Shown piece by piece: positions 61,874-64,000 of a stretch of DNA of 64,000 bases; position 1 is the stretch's first letter, and every line of letters starts with the position of its first letter. Location of the stretch: the NCBI RefSeq assembly GCF_039521325.1, contig NZ_BAAACD010000029.1, one strand, 5' to 3'. The translations under genes and the position numbers were made by a program. The DNA comes from Clostridium_X cadaveris. GTDB lineage: Bacteria; Bacillota; Clostridia; Clostridiales; Clostridiaceae. The notes beneath the pieces were generated by a model. The model ran no database searches, was not told the origin of the DNA, and worked only from the letters and a program-made list of their open reading frames with translations.

Positions 61874-61988
61874 TATTATAATTAATATAGAATAAATGTA
61901 ATACTATAACATAAAATGAGTTGATAAAAGTATATAGATTAAATATAATTAATAATAAATGTATTATAAAGAAAGTAGGAGAAAAAGT

Positions 61989-62819
61989 ATGAATTTTACT
62001 AAGATGCATGGAATAGGTAATGATTTCATTATTATAGATGACATAGATAATAAATATTTAGGAAATGAAGGAGATATGGCTAAAAAATTGTGTCATAGAC
62101 ATTTCTCAATAGGGGCTGATGGTGTTATTTTCGTTAGAAAGAGCGAGATTGCTGACATAAAAATGCTGATAATAAATTCGGATGGATCTTATGCAGCTAT
62201 GTGTGGAAATGGTTTAAGATGTTTTGCTAAATATGTTTATGATAGATCTATAGTAAAAAAACAATTTATAAATGTAGAAACTGGAGATGGCATTAAAAAG
62301 GTAAAGATAAATGATTACCATGGCAAAGCAGATACTATAGAAGTTAATATGGGGCGTGGGTCATTTATGCCTTATGACATACCAGCTAAAAGTGATGAAC
62401 CTATAATAAATAAAACTATATCAGAAAATAATAAGATATACTCTATAATATCTCTACGCATGGGAGTGCCACATACGGTTATACTAGGAAACCTTGAGAA
62501 TTTTGACATACATGAAGGAATGAAAATTGAAAACAATGAGTTGTTTTTGGAAGGAACTAATGTTGATTTTTGTGAGATTGAAAGCAAAACATCAATAAAG
62601 GTGAAGACATGGGAACGTGGAGCTGGACCAACATTAGCCTGTGGAACAGGATGCTGTGCCTCTTTTTTAGCAGCACATAAAGTAGGATTAATAGATAATG
62701 AAGTAATCGTTCATGTAGACGGAGGGAAATTAAATATTAAGCTTATAGATGATGATGTATACATGATAGGTGAATCTGTTGAAGCTTTTACAGGAAGTAT
62801 TTGTATAAATGAAAAATAG
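61989..62819 (+). CDS. dapF: Diaminopimelate epimerase
   Basis: DapF converts LL- to meso-diaminopimelate, the form used by MurE and for lysine. The 276-residue protein has both catalytic cysteines: MCGNGLRCFAKY near residue 76 and LACGTGCCASFLA near residue 218. The start motif KMHGIGNDFIIID is at residues 5-17. ATG 61989 follows GTAGGAG; the longer frame from 61959 is not supported. It overlaps the next gene by 11 nt. Confidence 0.96.
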   Translation: MNFTKMHGIGNDFIIIDDIDNKYLGNEGDMAKKLCHRHFSIGADGVIFVRKSEIADIKMLIINSDGSYAAMCGNGLRCFAKYVYDRSIVKKQFINVETGDGIKKVKINDYHGKADTIEVNMGRGSFMPYDIPAKSDEPIINKTISENNKIYSIISLRMGVPHTVILGNLENFDIHEGMKIENNELFLEGTNVDFCEIESKTSIKVKTWERGAGPTLACGTGCCASFLAAHKVGLIDNEVIVHVDGGKLNIKLIDDDVYMIGESVEAFTGSICINEK

Positions 62820-63879
62820 AATAATTATGTTAATGATAATAATTTTCCCTATAATTATATTTAATGGATGCAGCAATAAAGAAAATAAACAGCCAGAAGA
62901 TAATTCAAATAAAAATTCGATTAAAATAGATGATGCAATTCTCGCAGAAGAAAAAGAGAAGAGTTTTTATGAGTTATTTTCTCTTTCAAAAGGTAAGAAG
63001 CATTCTTTGGAGAAAATTGAGGGTTTAATAGATTTTAAATATGATATTTTTTCGCAAGTTAAGCTTCAATTGATTTTTGTAGATAAGGGTAATAACCTAA
63101 TAAAAAATAAACTTGTAGTAGACACGCTAAAGGGAAAAAACTCAATAGAAGACTTATACTCAATTATAGATTTTAAGTTATCACCACATGGAAAATATAT
63201 AGCTTATAGAGGTTATAAGAAGGATAATATGGAGTCCATAGACGACTTAAAGTTCTATAACGTAGAAAAAGGAGACAGTATTTCAATAAATTCAAATGTT
63301 GTAATATCAGGTGATATGTATGAGTTTAAGGATGAGAGTACTTTGATTTATTATGGAGTAAATCCAAAGGATCGTATTCAAGGAATATATGAATATGATA
63401 TTGAGGATAAAAGTGAACGTGTAGTGTATGAGGTGAAAAATGAATATTTAACCCATCTCTCCTATATTAAAAAGGATTTGTATTTAGTACTTCAAGATGA
63501 TTTGAAGGAATTAAAACTGAGTTTAATTGATTTAAATACTAAAACTAACACTATTATAAGTTCAGAAGTAGAAAAAATATTTGATTCTCATGTCATAGAA
63601 GATACATTATATTTTATAGGTAAATTTAAAAGTGAAGAATTAGCAGTATACAAATATAAAGATGGAGTGCTAAAAAGACTTACTTATGGTTTTCCTAATG
63701 TAGTGTATGAAAAATCATATCTTTCATCAGATAAGGATGGAAATTTATATTTTATAGGATATGAAGATCATGAAGATGTAAGAGATGTGTATTCCATAAA
63801 AAAAGATGATTCTGTAAATTTGATTTCTAATAGGTCGGCTAAATACTTAATATATAAAAATACCAGTTATTTAGAATAA
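62809..63879 (+). CDS. Putative lipoprotein with beta-propeller-like repeats, function unknown
   Basis: A 356-residue protein with a signal peptide ending in the lipobox-like FNGC near residue 21, followed by a polar linker. The rest is beta-rich, with repeated short blocks such as FKLSPHGKYIAYRGYKK and YLSSDKDGNLYFIGYED, suggestive of a TolB-like beta propeller. I do not recognise a family. Its start lies within the dapF end, so the two are translationally coupled, although no shared function is evident. Confidence 0.72.
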   Translation: MKNRIIMLMIIIFPIIIFNGCSNKENKQPEDNSNKNSIKIDDAILAEEKEKSFYELFSLSKGKKHSLEKIEGLIDFKYDIFSQVKLQLIFVDKGNNLIKNKLVVDTLKGKNSIEDLYSIIDFKLSPHGKYIAYRGYKKDNMESIDDLKFYNVEKGDSISINSNVVISGDMYEFKDESTLIYYGVNPKDRIQGIYEYDIEDKSERVVYEVKNEYLTHLSYIKKDLYLVLQDDLKELKLSLIDLNTKTNTIISSEVEKIFDSHVIEDTLYFIGKFKSEELAVYKYKDGVLKRLTYGFPNVVYEKSYLSSDKDGNLYFIGYEDHEDVRDVYSIKKDDSVNLISNRSAKYLIYKNTSYLE

Positions 63880-63891
63880 CTGGTATTTTTT
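63859..63891 (+). terminator. Terminator after the lipoprotein gene
   Basis: AATACCAGTTAT pairs with ATAACTGGTATT around a short loop and continues into six T. It overlaps the stop codon. Confidence 0.9.
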
Positions 63892-63941
63892 ATGTTTAAA
63901 AAAATATATATTGTCCACAATTAAAATAGGAGGTAGTTAAT

Positions 63942-64000
63942 ATGAAAGAATTAAAAGTTGATTCAAAGATAGTAAGAATAATGAAAAAGGACTATGCATA
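63942..64000 (+). CDS. Start of an unidentified gene (3' end outside window)
   Basis: An ATG with a strong AGGAGGT site 7 nt upstream opens a frame of 19 complete codons (MKELKVDSKIVRIMKKDYA) that runs off the window. Too short to identify. Confidence 0.6.
   Translation, partial: MKELKVDSKIVRIMKKDYA

Overview
The window is about 64 kb of a low-GC, endospore-forming Firmicute, most probably Clostridium sensu stricto. The base composition is strongly A+T-rich. Spore genes are present: an alpha/beta-type SASP, a YtxC-family protein, SpoVD, a SpoVE/FtsW protein and a PdaA-type deacetylase. Several genes use TTG or GTG starts, and infC appears to start with AUU. There is a selenocysteine tRNA, and Firmicute-type cis-regulatory RNAs control core genes. 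The gene order agrees with my memory of clostridial chromosomes. No prophage, integrase, intact insertion sequence or CRISPR array was seen.

Layout. 1-2.2 kb: the end of a class I aminotransferase facing the lysine genes dapA-dapB. 2.3-6.6 kb: an SASP, a methyltransferase, hslO, a tRNA-Asp/Phe/Gly cluster, a possible GME-fold protein and ytxC. 6.6-10.8 kb: infC-rpmI-rplT behind a probable L20 leader, then ktrB-ktrA and an rRNA 2'-O-methyltransferase. 10.8-20.6 kb: a T-box leader with pheST, zapA, a U32 peptidase/hydroxylase-like gene, mutS2 and a DUF523 gene. 20.6-32.7 kb: an Orn/Lys/Arg decarboxylase, L25/Ctc, phosphoglucomutase, a TPR protein, an exopolysaccharide locus (Wzz-like protein, CpsD kinase, CpsB phosphatase, GalU, a TagA/WecG transferase, a GT4 transferase), a cyclodeaminase and a pdaA-like gene. 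33-34.3 kb: ychF and tRNA-Sec.

34.4-49.1 kb is the division and cell-wall (dcw) cluster: mraZ, rsmH, ftsL-like, spoVD, murE, murF, mraY, spoVE/ftsW, ftsQ, DUF881, sbp, DUF881, yggS/ylmE, sepF, ylmH, divIVA. It lacks murD, murG, ftsA, ftsZ and the spoIIGA-sigE-sigG block that lie between or next to these genes in other species. It is followed by lspA, an RluD-type synthase and pyrR-uraA. The pyrR leader carries a PyrR transcription attenuator. The uraA leader carries a second PyrR hairpin that overlaps its ribosome binding site. An RlmL-like methyltransferase and rqcH follow.

55.6-61.9 kb, minus strand, is a six-gene operon: a substrate-binding lipoprotein, two permeases and two ATPases of the Opp/Nik class, plus a SAM-dependent methyltransferase. 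It sits behind a cobalamin riboswitch with its own promoter and terminator. The control suggests uptake of cobalt or a cobalt complex for B12 synthesis, and the methyltransferase is the least explained part. The window ends with dapF, an unrecognised lipoprotein that overlaps it, and the first codons of one more gene. DapA, DapB, DapF and perhaps the first aminotransferase would supply diaminopimelate and lysine to the MurE step of the dcw cluster.
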